NCBI GenBank assembly: GCA_902769525.1
Contig: CACXPG010000004.1
Coordinates: 147,866-211,865, forward strand
Origin: an uncultured Bacteroidia bacterium
GTDB taxonomy: Bacteria > Bacteroidota > Bacteroidia > Bacteroidales > UBA932
Direction: 5' to 3'
DNA: 64,000 nucleotides
The position numbers and the translations under genes are program-made. Below the pieces are notes generated by a model. The model saw only the letters and a program-made list of their open reading frames with translations. It did no database searches and was not told the DNA's origin. Positions 17,754 through 27,900 of the stretch are shown here, piece after piece. Every line of letters starts with the position of its first letter. The first letter of the stretch is position 1.

Positions 17754-18833
17754 TTATTTTCTGTTTGAATACATATCGCGATAATAGCGCTTATATGCGC
17801 CCTTGGTGATATTGTTCACCCACTCCTTGTTCTCCAGATACCATTTGACGGTTTTCTCGATTCCTTCAGGGAAACTGGTCTCTGGCTTCCAGCCGAGTTC
17901 CTTGCGGAGCTTTGAAGAGTCTATTGCATAGCGGAGATCGTGGCCGGCACGGTCTGCAACGTAGGTTATCAGCTTCTCGGAAGTTCCGGCAGGGCGTCCG
18001 AGTTCACGGTCCACAATCTTCACTATCAGCTTGACGATATCTATGTTACGCCACTCGTTGAAACCGCCGATGTTGTAAGTCTCCCCTACCGTTCCCTTAT
18101 GGAACACGAGGTCTATGGCCTTGGCGTGGTCTTCAACATACAGCCAGTCTCTGACATTTATGCCCTTGCCGTATACAGGGAGCGGCTTGTTGTGCTCTAT
18201 GTTGTTTATCATCAGCGGAATAAGCTTTTCAGGGAACTGGTACGGGCCGTAGTTGTTCGAACAGTTGGTAAGCACCACAGGCAGGCCGAAAGTATCGTGG
18301 AAAGCCCTTACGAAATGGTCTGAAGAAGCCTTGGAGGCGGAATATGGAGAATGCGGCTCGTAGCGGTCAGTCTCCTTGAAAAGCCTCTTGTCAAACTTCA
18401 GCGATCCGTAAACCTCGTCTGTAGATATATGGTAGAAACGGAACTTCTTCTCGCTCTGATTTGCGTTAGCCAGGCTGCAGCCCCAGAACTCCTTGGCTGC
18501 CTGAAGCATGGTAAGCGTTCCAAGCACATTGGTCTTTGCAAATGCAAACGGGTCCTTGATGCTGCGGTCCACGTGGCTCTCTGCCGCAAAATGTATTATA
18601 CCGTCCACTCCATACTCCTTGAGAGTGGCCATAACCTTCTTGTAATCAGTTACATCCCCTTTCACAAAGACATAGTTCTTGCGATTCTCTATATCCTTGA
18701 GGTTGGAAAGGTTCCCGGCGTAGGTCAGCTTGTCGTAATTGATGATCTTGGTCCTCGGATACTTCTTTACGAACATCCTCACCACGTGCGAGCCAATGAA
18801 CCCGGCTCCGCCGGTTATAAGTATTGCTTTCAT
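17754..18833 (-). CDS. rfbB: dTDP-glucose 4,6-dehydratase
   Basis: 359 residues, extended SDR. NAD motif TGGAGFIG (residues 7-14), the catalytic triad region STDEVYG with Thr138-Asp139-Glu140, and YSASK with Tyr164 and Lys168. It removes water from dTDP-glucose to give the 4-keto-6-deoxy sugar, second step to dTDP-L-rhamnose. The start is 2 bp after the rfbD stop. The tail YKRYYRDMYSNRK is basic. Confidence 0.95.
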   Translation of the reverse strand: MKAILITGGAGFIGSHVVRMFVKKYPRTKIINYDKLTYAGNLSNLKDIENRKNYVFVKGDVTDYKKVMATLKEYGVDGIIHFAAESHVDRSIKDPFAFAKTNVLGTLTMLQAAKEFWGCSLANANQSEKKFRFYHISTDEVYGSLKFDKRLFKETDRYEPHSPYSASKASSDHFVRAFHDTFGLPVVLTNCSNNYGPYQFPEKLIPLMINNIEHNKPLPVYGKGINVRDWLYVEDHAKAIDLVFHKGTVGETYNIGGFNEWRNIDIVKLIVKIVDRELGRPAGTSEKLITYVADRAGHDLRYAIDSSKLRKELGWKPETSFPEGIEKTVKWYLENKEWVNNITKGAYKRYYRDMYSNRK

Positions 18834-18835
18834 CT

Positions 18836-19771
18836 TTATCTTGTTTTAATAAGATTGTTCAGGCATATTCTCAGCGATTGCCTCCAGTGCGGAATCTCTA
18901 TCTGGAGTCTCTGTTTGATCTTGCTCTTGTCCAGGACGGAGAAGCTCGGGCGCTTTACCTTGCTAGGGAACTCGTCTGAGTGGCAAGGCATTACCCTGCA
19001 GGCAGAACCGCTAAGTTCTGCAATAGCGGTTGCAAAGTCAAACCAAGAGCAGACGCCCTCATCGGTGAAGTTGTAGATGCCGTTGTCCACCTTTCGCCAG
19101 TCTCCAGATGCCATCTCCATCGCGATGCGGTATACCACTGCTGCCAGGTCTCCGGCGTATGTAGGAGTGCCCACCTGGTCAAAGACCACATTCAGCCTGT
19201 CTTTTGAGGCAAACAGGTTCAGCATAGTCTTGACGAAGTTCTTCCCGTATTCGGAATACAGCCAGGCGGTCCTGACAATTGCGTAGCGGGCCTTGTCAGC
19301 CTGCCTTGGAGAAATCTCCTTCCCCTCAAGTTCAGCGATTATCCTCCCCTCGCCATCCAGTTTGCTCTCGCCGTAGACGCCGGACGGAGAAGGCTTCACC
19401 TCTTCCGTTCTCGGCAGGGTGGAACGCTCCTTTCCGAACACGTAGTCCGTGGAGATATGTATCAGCTCAGCGCTGTTCACCCTGCAGGCCTTGGCCAGGT
19501 TGCCTGGAGCCTCGGCATTGATTTTGAACGCCATATCCCTGTCATCCTCAGCCTTGTCCACATTGGTGTAGGCGGCGCAGTTTATCACGATGTCTATACG
19601 GTTTTTCTTCATATAGGCGCTCACCGCCCTGTAATCCGTAATATCCAGAGTGTCAACATCGGTGAAGAAGAAATTGGCGTCTGCGCTGTTGGCCATCAGA
19701 GCCAGGGACGTGCCCAGCTGCCCGTTGGCGCCTGTCACCAGAATATTCTTCAATGTATCTTTCTTTGCCAT
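18836..19771 (-). CDS. rfbD: dTDP-4-dehydrorhamnose reductase
   Basis: 311 residues. NADPH motif TGANGQLG (13-20), the STDYVFG strand and the YGESKLDGE active-site helix of the RmlD family. It performs the last reduction to dTDP-L-rhamnose. It starts 3 bp after rfbC and is followed at once by rfbB. Two copies of the over-represented octamer lie inside it, at 18871 and 19332. Confidence 0.93.
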   Translation of the reverse strand: MAKKDTLKNILVTGANGQLGTSLALMANSADANFFFTDVDTLDITDYRAVSAYMKKNRIDIVINCAAYTNVDKAEDDRDMAFKINAEAPGNLAKACRVNSAELIHISTDYVFGKERSTLPRTEEVKPSPSGVYGESKLDGEGRIIAELEGKEISPRQADKARYAIVRTAWLYSEYGKNFVKTMLNLFASKDRLNVVFDQVGTPTYAGDLAAVVYRIAMEMASGDWRKVDNGIYNFTDEGVCSWFDFATAIAELSGSACRVMPCHSDEFPSKVKRPSFSVLDKSKIKQRLQIEIPHWRQSLRICLNNLIKTR

Positions 19772-19774
19772 AAA

Positions 19775-20326
19775 CTATAGACTTTTGATGTACTGGGCCA
19801 GGGTTGGGTGGAGGCGGTCTTTAGGACTGAGGATTATGTCCATCTCAGGCAGTTTCCAGTCAATCCCGAGAGCCGGATCGTTGAAGATGATGCCACCCTC
19901 AGATTCCTTGTTATAGTAGGAACTGCACTTGTACTGGAACACAACCTCGTGGCTCAGGACGGAAAATCCGTGTGCAAAGCCTTCCGGAATGAAGAACTGT
20001 AGATGATTCTCCCCGCTCAGTTCAACACTCACGTGCCTGCCGAATGTCGGAGAACCAGGTCTGAGGTCCACAGCCACGTCCAGCACCTTTCCGCTGACAA
20101 CTCTGACCAGTTTTGCCTGGGCGTACGGAGCCTTCTGGAAATGCAGGCCGCGGAGCACTCCGTAAGTGGAATAGCTCTGGTTGTCCTGCACAAAGTCCGG
20201 AATCTGGGGAACCAGTTCCTTGAGAGCGTTCCGGTTGTAGCTCTCATAGAAATAGCCTCTGTCATCACCGAAAATACGGGGCTTGATTATCAGTACGCCT
20301 TCTATGTCTGTTTTAATTATCTCCAT
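19775..20326 (-). CDS. rfbC: dTDP-4-dehydrorhamnose 3,5-epimerase
   Basis: 183 residues starting at MEIIKTDIEG; the frame extends to 20365 but that would overlap rfbA. Cupin fold with the catalytic His62 in VLRGLHFQ and the Tyr in SSYYNKESEGGI. It epimerises the 4-keto sugar at C3 and C5. 4 bp after the rfbA stop. Confidence 0.95.
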   Translation of the reverse strand: MEIIKTDIEGVLIIKPRIFGDDRGYFYESYNRNALKELVPQIPDFVQDNQSYSTYGVLRGLHFQKAPYAQAKLVRVVSGKVLDVAVDLRPGSPTFGRHVSVELSGENHLQFFIPEGFAHGFSVLSHEVVFQYKCSSYYNKESEGGIIFNDPALGIDWKLPEMDIILSPKDRLHPTLAQYIKSL

Positions 20327-20330
20327 TTTA

Positions 20331-21224
20331 CTAAAACTCAGCGAGTTGTATTTTACCATCAGCAAGGTCCAGAAGATACTGCCCGTAAGGGTTCTTGGCC
20401 ATTGGAGCGGCTATCTCCTTGAGTCTCTCGGCTGATATCCAGCCCTTGCTGAATGCGATGGCTTCAAGACAGGCAATTTTTATGCCCTGCCTCTCTTCCA
20501 GCACCTGGACGAAGTTGGTTGCCTGGTACAGAGAATTATGGGTGCCTGTATCCAGCCACGCAAACCCGTATCCGAACTTCTCGGCCTTGAGGTTGCCCTG
20601 CTCCAGATATGCCTGGTTGACGGAAGTGATTTCCAGCTCCCCTCTCCAGGAAGGCTTCACGTTCTTTGCTATCTCCACCACGCTGTTAGGATAGAAATAC
20701 AGGCCCACCACTGCGTAGTTGCTCTTTGGTTCCTTAGGTTTCTCCTCTATGCTTAGAACATTGCCTTCCTTGTCAAACTCTGCAACTCCGTATCGCTGAG
20801 GGTCATTCACCCAGTAGCCAAACACGGTGGCCTTCCCTTCTGAAACGTTCTCCACAGCTTTCTTGAGAAGGTTGTTGAAGTTGTTGCCGTAGAAGATGTT
20901 ATCGCCCAGGACAAGGCAGACGCTGTCTGTTCCGATAAACTTCTCGCCGATGATAAAAGCCTGGGCCAGTCCGTCAGGAGACGGCTGAACCTCGTAGGAG
21001 AAGTTCACTCCAAAGGAACTGCCATCGCCGAGAAGCCTCTTGAAAGACGGCATGTCTTCAGGGGTGGATATAATCAGAATATCACGGATTCCGGCCTTCA
21101 TAAGCACGGAAACCGGATAATAGATCATAGGCTTGTCATATATCGGGAGAAGCTGCTTGCTCACTCCCTTGGTAATCGGGTAAAGTCTTGTCCCCGATCC
21201 TCCTGCCAGTACTATTCCTTTCAT
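20331..21224 (-). CDS. rfbA: Glucose-1-phosphate thymidylyltransferase
   Basis: 297 residues with the nucleotidyltransferase loop [15 protein letters not shown] at the N-terminus, VLGDNIFYG for metal and sugar binding, and [18 protein letters not shown] typical of RmlA. It makes dTDP-glucose, the first step of the rhamnose route. Gene order rfbA-C-D-B is complete. A possible -7, TAAGTTTG on the minus strand at 21240-21233, lies between it and the upstream lipoprotein gene, 9 bp before the ATG, so it may have its own start or share that of the lipoprotein. Confidence 0.95.
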   Translation of the reverse strand: MKGIVLAGGSGTRLYPITKGVSKQLLPIYDKPMIYYPVSVLMKAGIRDILIISTPEDMPSFKRLLGDGSSFGVNFSYEVQPSPDGLAQAFIIGEKFIGTDSVCLVLGDNIFYGNNFNNLLKKAVENVSEGKATVFGYWVNDPQRYGVAEFDKEGNVLSIEEKPKEPKSNYAVVGLYFYPNSVVEIAKNVKPSWRGELEITSVNQAYLEQGNLKAEKFGYGFAWLDTGTHNSLYQATNFVQVLEERQGIKIACLEAIAFSKGWISAERLKEIAAPMAKNPYGQYLLDLADGKIQLAEF

Positions 21225-21245
21225 AATTCAGTCAAACTTAAATGA

Positions 21246-21809
21246 CTACTTGACGCTGTCCAGAGGCTGGGCTTCAGGAAGAGTGTCCAGAACTACCTCC
21301 GGTTCATCTTTTGTCTCGTTCATAATGCCGCCGAAAAGTGAACCGATACTTCCCAGTATGTCTTTCACAGGATCCGAGGCAAATATATCGCTGAAGATAT
21401 TCTCAAGCTTGAGAGTGTCGCTCTCCAGCACGTCCTTGAAGCCGTCCATATAAGCAGGCAGCAGCTTGGTGTAATCTGCAAGTTCCTTGAGCATTCCCTT
21501 CAGGCTGTCAGCGCTTTGCTCCAGTGCATTTTCCAGGAGCAGAGCGTGATAGCGGCCCATCGCGTTGGCCACTCTCTGCTTTTCTTCCGGAGAGTAGCTG
21601 CTCTCGTTCTTCTGGTATTCATCTATCAGCTTTTCATACTCGGCGATGGACTTGTCCCAGTCTTCCTGTGTATAGCTGGAGGAATTGACCTGGGCCTTGA
21701 CCACGAAATCGTCTATGTTCTGCGGAACATTGGCCTTTGGAGTGACGCAAGACGACAAAAACAGGCCTGCCGACAAGATTATAAGAATTGATGATTGTAT
21801 TGCTCTCAT
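21246..21809 (-). CDS. Small lipoprotein of unknown function
   Basis: 187 residues. Signal peptide with lipobox LSSC (Cys21), so lipidated and exported. The mature part is helical and acidic, with probable coiled-coil character (EDWDKSIAEYEKLIDEYQKNE), and ends in a Pro/Glu-rich tail. I recall similar small coiled lipoproteins upstream of many Bacteroidota operons but cannot name a family with certainty. It shares a symmetrical divergent promoter region with the M48 protease gene and lies 21 bp before rfbA. Confidence 0.7.
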   Translation of the reverse strand: MRAIQSSILIILSAGLFLSSCVTPKANVPQNIDDFVVKAQVNSSSYTQEDWDKSIAEYEKLIDEYQKNESSYSPEEKQRVANAMGRYHALLLENALEQSADSLKGMLKELADYTKLLPAYMDGFKDVLESDTLKLENIFSDIFASDPVKDILGSIGSLFGGIMNETKDEPEVVLDTLPEAQPLDSVK

Positions 21810-21816
21810 TTTTTCT

Positions 21817-21840
21817 TAAATTTGTTATCGTACAAATTTA
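21817..21840. promoter_or_regulatory. Symmetrical divergent promoter between lipoprotein and M48 genes
   Basis: TAAATTTG at 21817-21824 on the plus strand and TAAATTTG at 21840-21833 on the minus strand, eight bases apart, form a perfect inverted repeat. The plus one has TTG at 21795-21797, 19 bp upstream. The two polymerases would compete for the same DNA. Confidence 0.6.
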
Positions 21841-21869
21841 GCAAAAACAAACTTATAATTAACATAACT

Positions 21870-22673
21870 ATGAAACGTATTCTTTCTCTTTTTTGCACTG
21901 CCGCTGTACTTATGTCCGGCGTAGCGCTGACTTCATCTTGCGGAACTCTCAATTCCGAGGCCCTTCTGGCCGGAGGAATGCAGGCTATCCAGGCCGCTAC
22001 TCTCTCAGACTCTGAGGTCAAGGCATATGTAGGACAGTACATTGCAAACGAAGACAAGCAGAATGTTGTTCTTGGGGAAAACGATCCTTACACCAAGCGT
22101 CTTAGAAAACTTACTGCCGGAATCACCCAGGTTGACGGCACACCTCTGAACTTCAAGGTTTACAAGACCGACCAGGTTAACGCTTTTGCCTGCGCAGACG
22201 GCAGCGTAAGGGTTTACACCGGCCTGATGGACCTTATGACAGACGATGAGGTTATGGGTGTTCTGGGACACGAAATCGGCCACGTTGGCCTCAAGCACAC
22301 CAAGAAACAGTTCCAGCAGGCTATGCTCGTAGTTGCAGCCCGTTACGGCCTTATGGCAGCCGGAGGAACTGTAGCCGCCCTGTCAGCATCTCAGCTGGGA
22401 GACCTCGGCCAGACCCTTGCAAGCAGCTCATTCTCACGCAAGCAGGAAAGCGAGGCTGATGACTACGGCTATGACTTCCTTGTAAAGAACGGCAAGAACC
22501 CGTACTTCATGGCAATGGCATTCGAGAAACTGGAAAGCCTCAACGCCAACGCCAAGACTTCCAGTGCCGTAAACAACCTCTTCTCCACTCACCCTGACAC
22601 GCAGAAGAGAATCTCCAGGATGACTGCCCGCGCAGAGAAGGACGGTTACAAGAGGCCTGCCACAAAGAAATAA
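21870..22673 (+). CDS. M48-family metallopeptidase lipoprotein
   Basis: 267 residues from the ATG at 21870. Signal peptide with lipobox TSSC (Cys24). Zinc site HEIGH at residues 134-138 and the third ligand probably Glu193 in RKQESEADDYG. This is the YcaL/LoiP/BepA-like single-domain form without TPRs, so it is probably an outer-membrane-anchored periplasmic quality-control protease. It follows the divergent promoter; the YbaK-like gene follows without a promoter. Confidence 0.9.
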   Translation: MKRILSLFCTAAVLMSGVALTSSCGTLNSEALLAGGMQAIQAATLSDSEVKAYVGQYIANEDKQNVVLGENDPYTKRLRKLTAGITQVDGTPLNFKVYKTDQVNAFACADGSVRVYTGLMDLMTDDEVMGVLGHEIGHVGLKHTKKQFQQAMLVVAARYGLMAAGGTVAALSASQLGDLGQTLASSSFSRKQESEADDYGYDFLVKNGKNPYFMAMAFEKLESLNANAKTSSAVNNLFSTHPDTQKRISRMTARAEKDGYKRPATKK

Positions 22674-22724
22674 CCTTAATCATTGATTCAGGTCAGCGAT
22701 ATAATCAAGACAAAGCCTGCAGAA

Positions 22725-23222
22725 ATGCAGAATCCGCTCCAGGAGAAGGCTTACCAGGCCCTTTCTACCCTGGGAGTGGCTTTTGAACGTGTGGACAACT
22801 CCCCTGCGGCAAGTATGGAAGACTGCCACGTAATCGGCGAGAAACTAAACACTGAAGTGGTCAAGAACATCTTCCTTTGCAACCGCCAGCAGACGGTGTT
22901 CTACCTGTTCATCACAAGAAGCGACAAACCTTTCAGCACCAAGGATTTCGGACGGGCGCTCCAGATATCGAGAGTGTCATTTGCCCCTGCGGACAAGCTT
23001 ATGGAGATGCTCGGGGCAGAACACGGAGCCGCCACCGTTTTCTGCCTTCTGATGGATACGGAGCACAAGGTCAGATACATAATAGACAAAGATGTGCTGG
23101 ACAATCTGGACAGCATCGGCTGCCCGGACGGCACCTTGACCTGCTATATGAAGGTTCCAAAGGATATTCTGCTGAAGATTCCCCAGCTTTCCGGCCACAC
23201 CCCCACGGTAATAGAAGTATAA
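22725..23222 (+). CDS. YbaK/ProX-type aminoacyl-tRNA deacylase
   Basis: 165 residues from the ATG at 22725; an in-frame TTG at 22683 would add 14 residues and cannot be excluded. The protein has the YbaK/ProRS-INS fold: KNIFLCNRQQTVFYLFITRSDKP in the middle and GAEHGAATVFCLLMD, with the conserved lysine in VVKNIFL. Members hydrolyse mischarged tRNA in trans (typically Ala- or Cys-tRNA-Pro). Co-transcribed with the M48 gene; a terminator follows. Confidence 0.82.
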   Translation: MQNPLQEKAYQALSTLGVAFERVDNSPAASMEDCHVIGEKLNTEVVKNIFLCNRQQTVFYLFITRSDKPFSTKDFGRALQISRVSFAPADKLMEMLGAEHGAATVFCLLMDTEHKVRYIIDKDVLDNLDSIGCPDGTLTCYMKVPKDILLKIPQLSGHTPTVIEV

Positions 23223-23225
23223 AAG

Positions 23226-23259
23226 AAAAAGCCTCTCAGAATATCTGAAAGGCTTTTTT
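23226..23259. terminator. Bidirectional terminator between YbaK-like gene and tRNA-Val
   Basis: AAAAAGCCT and AGGCTTTTTT flank a TCAG/CTGA inner stem; T-run on both strands. It ends 2 bp from the 3' end of tRNA-Val. Confidence 0.85.
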
Positions 23260-23260
23260 G

Positions 23261-23335
23261 TGGGAGCAATAGGAGTCGAACCTATGACCCTCTGCTTGTA
23301 AGGCAGATGCTCTAAACCAACTGAGCTATGCTCCC
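23261..23335 (-). tRNA. tRNA-Val (anticodon TAC)
   Basis: Acceptor GGGAGCA/TGCTCCC, D-arm GCTCAGTTGGTTTAGAGC, anticodon loop CTTACAA giving TAC, T-arm with GGTTCGACTCC. Discriminator A; CCA not encoded. Confidence 0.95.
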
Positions 23336-23415
23336 GAATCGTGGCCACTACGGCCGAATTGGGACTGCAAAGGTAGTGCAATATTTTTAATATGCAAGTC
23401 TTTTGCAAAAATTTT

Positions 23416-24837
23416 TCAGAAAAACTTTAGTACCTCGGCCACCACGTATGAACTGCCGCCTATAAACACAAAGTCTTCCGGCTTTGCATTATTCTTAATC
23501 CACTGTAAACCAGCCGATATACTACCATCACCAGGGACCTCTCCCCTGAAACCTGATTCGTCCATCCGGGACTTGAGATCAGCAGCCGGAAGGGCTCTTG
23601 GAGTGGCAGCGTTGATATACAAGTAATGGGCGTCCTTCGGGAGGAATTCCACTTCAGAGGCAAGATCCTTGTCTTTCATTACTCCGAAAAACATAATCAG
23701 CCGCGGTTTAACTTCCTTATATTCTTCTAGGCGTTGATTGTATGTACGCTCAACCTGAGGCATCAGGAGTTTCATGCCGTGTGCGTTGTGGCCGATGTCG
23801 CAGATAATGAGAGGAGTGTCGCCGAGTTTCTCCCATCTGCCCCTCAGACCAGTTATATGAGCGGCGTTCTCTATGGCCTCCACCATATCGGCGAGGGTGT
23901 TTTCAGAGAGGTCTTTCTGGCTCTTGTCCAGCATCTTGCGAAGGATGACCGCCAAGGCCGTGCAGACGGTCTTGATGTTCTTTTTCTGGCAGTCTCCCTT
24001 GAGATCCATCCGGCCTAGGTCCACGCTGGCCAGAAGGCAGGTGGCGAGGCTTAGAATGGATTTCAGAGTTTCTTCCCTTGCATCTGTCTCGCGATGGGAA
24101 AAGCTGCGGAAGGCTCCGTCCGGAGAGAGGTTGTAAGGGGTGAGTTTCTCAGCGAAGTATATATCTGTGCTGCAGTCAGATGCCTTGTCTATGAAGACTC
24201 TCTCCACGCCGGAAGTTTCCCCGATGATGGCAGGGATTCCAGGCTTGATGATGCCGGCCTTTTCCGCTGCGATTTCCTCCAGGCTGTTGCCCAGATACTG
24301 CATGTGGTCAAAGCCGATGTTGGTTATGACGCTGGCCAAAGGATTGATGATGTTGGTGGAATCCAGCCTTCCGCCGAGTCCGCACTCTATGACTGCCACA
24401 TCAACTTTACGGTATGAGAAGTAGCTGAAAGCCATTGCGGTGGTAATCTCGAAGAAAGAAGCGTCGGTCTTCTCGAACAGGTCCTTGTGGTCTTTGAGGA
24501 AGTTGAACACCCATTCCTTTTCCACCATCTGGCCGTCCACCTTGATCCTCTCCCTGAAATCCACCAGATGAGGCGAAGTGTAAAGCCCTACCCGCAGATT
24601 TCCTGACTGGCCTGGAAAAGACATCAGCGCCGAGGCAATCATATGGCTGACAGAGCCTTTGCCGTTGGTTCCGGCAATGTGTACAGCCCGGAAGTCCCTG
24701 GACAGATGGCCAAGAGCCTCTTCCAGAGCCATCATATTGCCAAGGCCAGGCTTGAAAGCCCTGCCACCTACCACCTGGAAAGACGGAAACCTCTGGTAGA
24801 TTTCCTCCAGCATCTGATTGTATTCTTTTTCAGTCAT
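23416..24837 (-). CDS. folC: Bifunctional folylpolyglutamate/dihydrofolate synthase
   Basis: 473 residues from the ATG at 24837. ATP loop GTNGKGSVSHM (56-66), then SPHLVDFRERI, ECGLGGRLDSTN, and the Mur-ligase-type C-terminal domain with DIGHNAHGM. The enzyme adds glutamate to dihydropteroate or folates. An open frame starts eight codons earlier at an upstream ATG, but the nearer ATG is better placed after a TAAATTTG at 24863-24870. Confidence 0.92.
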   Translation of the reverse strand: MTEKEYNQMLEEIYQRFPSFQVVGGRAFKPGLGNMMALEEALGHLSRDFRAVHIAGTNGKGSVSHMIASALMSFPGQSGNLRVGLYTSPHLVDFRERIKVDGQMVEKEWVFNFLKDHKDLFEKTDASFFEITTAMAFSYFSYRKVDVAVIECGLGGRLDSTNIINPLASVITNIGFDHMQYLGNSLEEIAAEKAGIIKPGIPAIIGETSGVERVFIDKASDCSTDIYFAEKLTPYNLSPDGAFRSFSHRETDAREETLKSILSLATCLLASVDLGRMDLKGDCQKKNIKTVCTALAVILRKMLDKSQKDLSENTLADMVEAIENAAHITGLRGRWEKLGDTPLIICDIGHNAHGMKLLMPQVERTYNQRLEEYKEVKPRLIMFFGVMKDKDLASEVEFLPKDAHYLYINAATPRALPAADLKSRMDESGFRGEVPGDGSISAGLQWIKNNAKPEDFVFIGGSSYVVAEVLKFF

Positions 24838-24862
24838 ATCGGTGAGAATAACTAAACACATC

Positions 24863-24870
24863 CAAATTTA
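24863..24870 (-). promoter_or_regulatory. Putative -7 element for folC
   Basis: TAAATTTG on the minus strand, 25 bp before the folC ATG. No TTTG at the right distance. Confidence 0.45.
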
Positions 24871-24925
24871 AACAATTTAGTCAAAAGCGGCCGAATATTT
24901 TTCAACACCCGTCGGTTGATAAATT

Positions 24926-24942
24926 AACCTTCCCTGAAGGTT
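24926..24942. promoter_or_regulatory. Inverted repeat upstream of purL
   Basis: AACCTTC-CCT-GAAGGTT, a perfect seven-pair repeat, 45 bp before the purL ATG in the folC-purL divergent region. It could be an operator or an RNA hairpin; there is no T-run, so it is not a terminator. Confidence 0.45.
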
Positions 24943-24987
24943 ATCCGTATGCAGAACTAACAAGTTTTATGCGTAAATTCGCAAACT

Positions 24988-27900
24988 ATGATTATTTTCT
25001 TCAAATCTAAAGCTGGCAGCATCGTTGCCGTAAAGAGTTCAAAGCAACTCTCTGACGATAATATCAATGCACTAAAATGGCTTCTGGGCGAAGCGTCTGT
25101 AGTAAAGGCAGACACCGTCAAGGGCAACTTTACCGGCCCTCGCAGGGAGATGATAACCCCTTGGAGCACAACCGCGGTGGAGATTACCCAGAACATGAAC
25201 ATCTCAGGCATAGAGAGGATGGAGGAATACTTCCCTACTCAATACGGGGAGGACAAATCCAGGCGGATTCCTGTATATGACAAGATGCTCCAGAGGCTCT
25301 ACGACGGGCTGGACCAGGAGATATTCACGGTAAACAAGAAGCCTGACAAGGTGGTCTACATCAAGAATCTGGCATCATACAACAAGAAAGAGGGACTGGC
25401 TCTGAGCACAGACGAGATCGAGTATCTGAACGGAATCGCAAAGAAGATCGGCCGTCCGCTGACAGACAGCGAGGTGTTCGGATTCAGCCAGGTAAACAGC
25501 GAGCACTGCCGCCACAAGATTTTCAACGGAACTTTCATCATAGACGGAAAACAGATGGAATCGTCTTTGTTCCAGATGATAAAGAAGACGTCTAAGACCA
25601 ATCCGAACCTTATTATAAGCGCCTACAAAGACAACTGTGCATTCCTCCAGGGGCCAAAGGTCAAGATGTTCTATCCGGAAAAGCCGGAAAAGCCGTCTTT
25701 CTTCAAGACCAAGGAGAGAGAGACCGTAATAAGCCTCAAGGCCGAGACTCACAACTTCCCGACAACCGTGGAGCCGTTCAACGGAGCGGCAACCGGAACC
25801 GGCGGAGAGATCAGAGACAGAATGGCTGGCGGCAAGGGCAGTTTCCCGATTGCCGGAACCGCTGTCTATATGACCAGCTACCCGAGGTTTGATGCCTCAA
25901 ATGCCAAGCCTATCGAGAGGCCATGGCAGAAGGACAAGCCACGCAAATGGCTGTACCAGAGCCCAGAAGAGATACTGACAAAGGCATCCAACGGAGCCAG
26001 CGACTTTGGCAACAAGTTCGGCCAGACGATAATCTGCGGCTCCCTGCTCACGTTTGAGCACGCGGCAAAGCAGAAAGGAGTGGAGAAAGACAATCCTAAG
26101 TTCGGCTATGACAAAGTCATTATGCTGGCCGGCGGAGTGGGATTCGCAAAGAAAGCTGATGCTGCCAAGGAAGTTCCCCAGAAAGGCGACCGTCTGGTGC
26201 TGCTGGGCGGTGACAACTACCGCATCGGAATGGGCGGCGGAGCCGTAAGTTCAGTCAACACAGGACAGTACGGCAACGAGATTGAGCTCAACGCCATCCA
26301 GAGAGCAAACGCCGAGATGCAGAAAAGAGACTACAACGCCATCCGTGCACTTAGCGAAATGGACAAGAACCCTATCATCTCCGTCCACGACCATGGAGCC
26401 GGCGGCCATCTGAACTGCCTTTCCGAGCTTGTGGAAGAGACTGGAGGCAAGGTGGATATAAGCAAACTCCCTGTCGGCGACCCTACCCTCAGCCTGAAAG
26501 AAATCATCGGCAACGAGAGCCAGGAGAGAATGGGCCTGGCACTCAAGGAAAAAGACGTGGCCCTGCTTAAGACAATCGCCGAGAGAGAAAGAGCTCCGTT
26601 CTATGAAATCGGCGAGGTAACTGAAGACCACAGGTTCGTCCTCCGCGACGAAAAGAAGGGAGAGAGTGCCATAGACCTGGAAATGAAGGATATGTTCGGC
26701 AGCGCCCCTAAGACCTATATGAAGGGAGAAACTGCCGAGTACAAGTTCAATCCGCTGAAATTCAGCACAGACAAGTTCACCGATTATCTGAATCAGGTGC
26801 TCCGCCTGGAAAGCGTGGCCTGCAAGGACTGGCTCACCGACAAGGTGGACCGCTCGGTTACCGGACTGATCGCTCTCCAGCAATGCTGCGGAGAAATCCA
26901 GCTTCCACTTAATAACCTGGCGGTTACAGCCATCGGATATGACAACAAGGAAGGAATCGCCACATCGCTGGGTCACGCACCTGTAGCCGGGCTTATAGAT
27001 TCCGCCGCAGGCAGCCGGCTGGCAATCGCCGAGGCCCTGACAAACATAGTATGGGCACCGCTCAAAGACGGTCTGAAGGGTGTTTCCCTGTCTGCAAACT
27101 GGATGTGGCCTAGCCGCAATCCTGGCGAGGACGCAAGGCTCTACAAGGCCGTTAAGGCAGTCAGCGACTTTGCCATTGAACTGGGAATCAACGTTCCTAC
27201 CGGCAAAGACTCGATGAGTATGACTCAGGCCTATCCGGACGGAGAGAAAGTCCTGGCTCCAGGAACGGTTATCATTTCAGCGGCTGCGCCTGTTGAAGAT
27301 GTGAACAACACCGTTTCCCCTGTCCTGAAACCTGTAGAAAAGAGTTCCATCGTGTTCATTCCTTTCAGCCAGAGTTCTCCTGAACTTGGCGGAAGCGCGT
27401 TCGCCCAGGTTCTCGGCCAGATCGGCGACAAGGCTCCGGATGTTGATGACGCAGGGTATTTCAGCCTGTGTTTCAATGCAGTGCAAAGGCTTGTCAAGGA
27501 GAAACTCATACTTGCCGGCCACGATATCGGATCCGGCGGATTGATCACTTCCCTTCTTGAAATGTGCTTTGCTAACCGCGCCGGCGGAATCGACATCAAG
27601 GGCATAAGCCTCCCTATGACAGAATTCTTCTTCAGCGAAAGGCCGGGAGTCCTGCTCCAGGTTGCAGACAGCAAACTCAAGGCAGTTGACAAGCTCCTTG
27701 CCTCTTTCGCCGACGAAAAGCATCCTGAAGGAGTCCAGATGATGGCCATAGGGCGCATCTCTCCTAAGAGACGCATCAATATACTGAATACCATAAAGAT
27801 AGATATAGACAAGGCAAGAGACGTCTGGTACTCTACCTCGTATCAGATGGAACTCCGCCAGACAAACGCCAGGAGCGCCCGCCAGAGAGCCGCCAACTTC

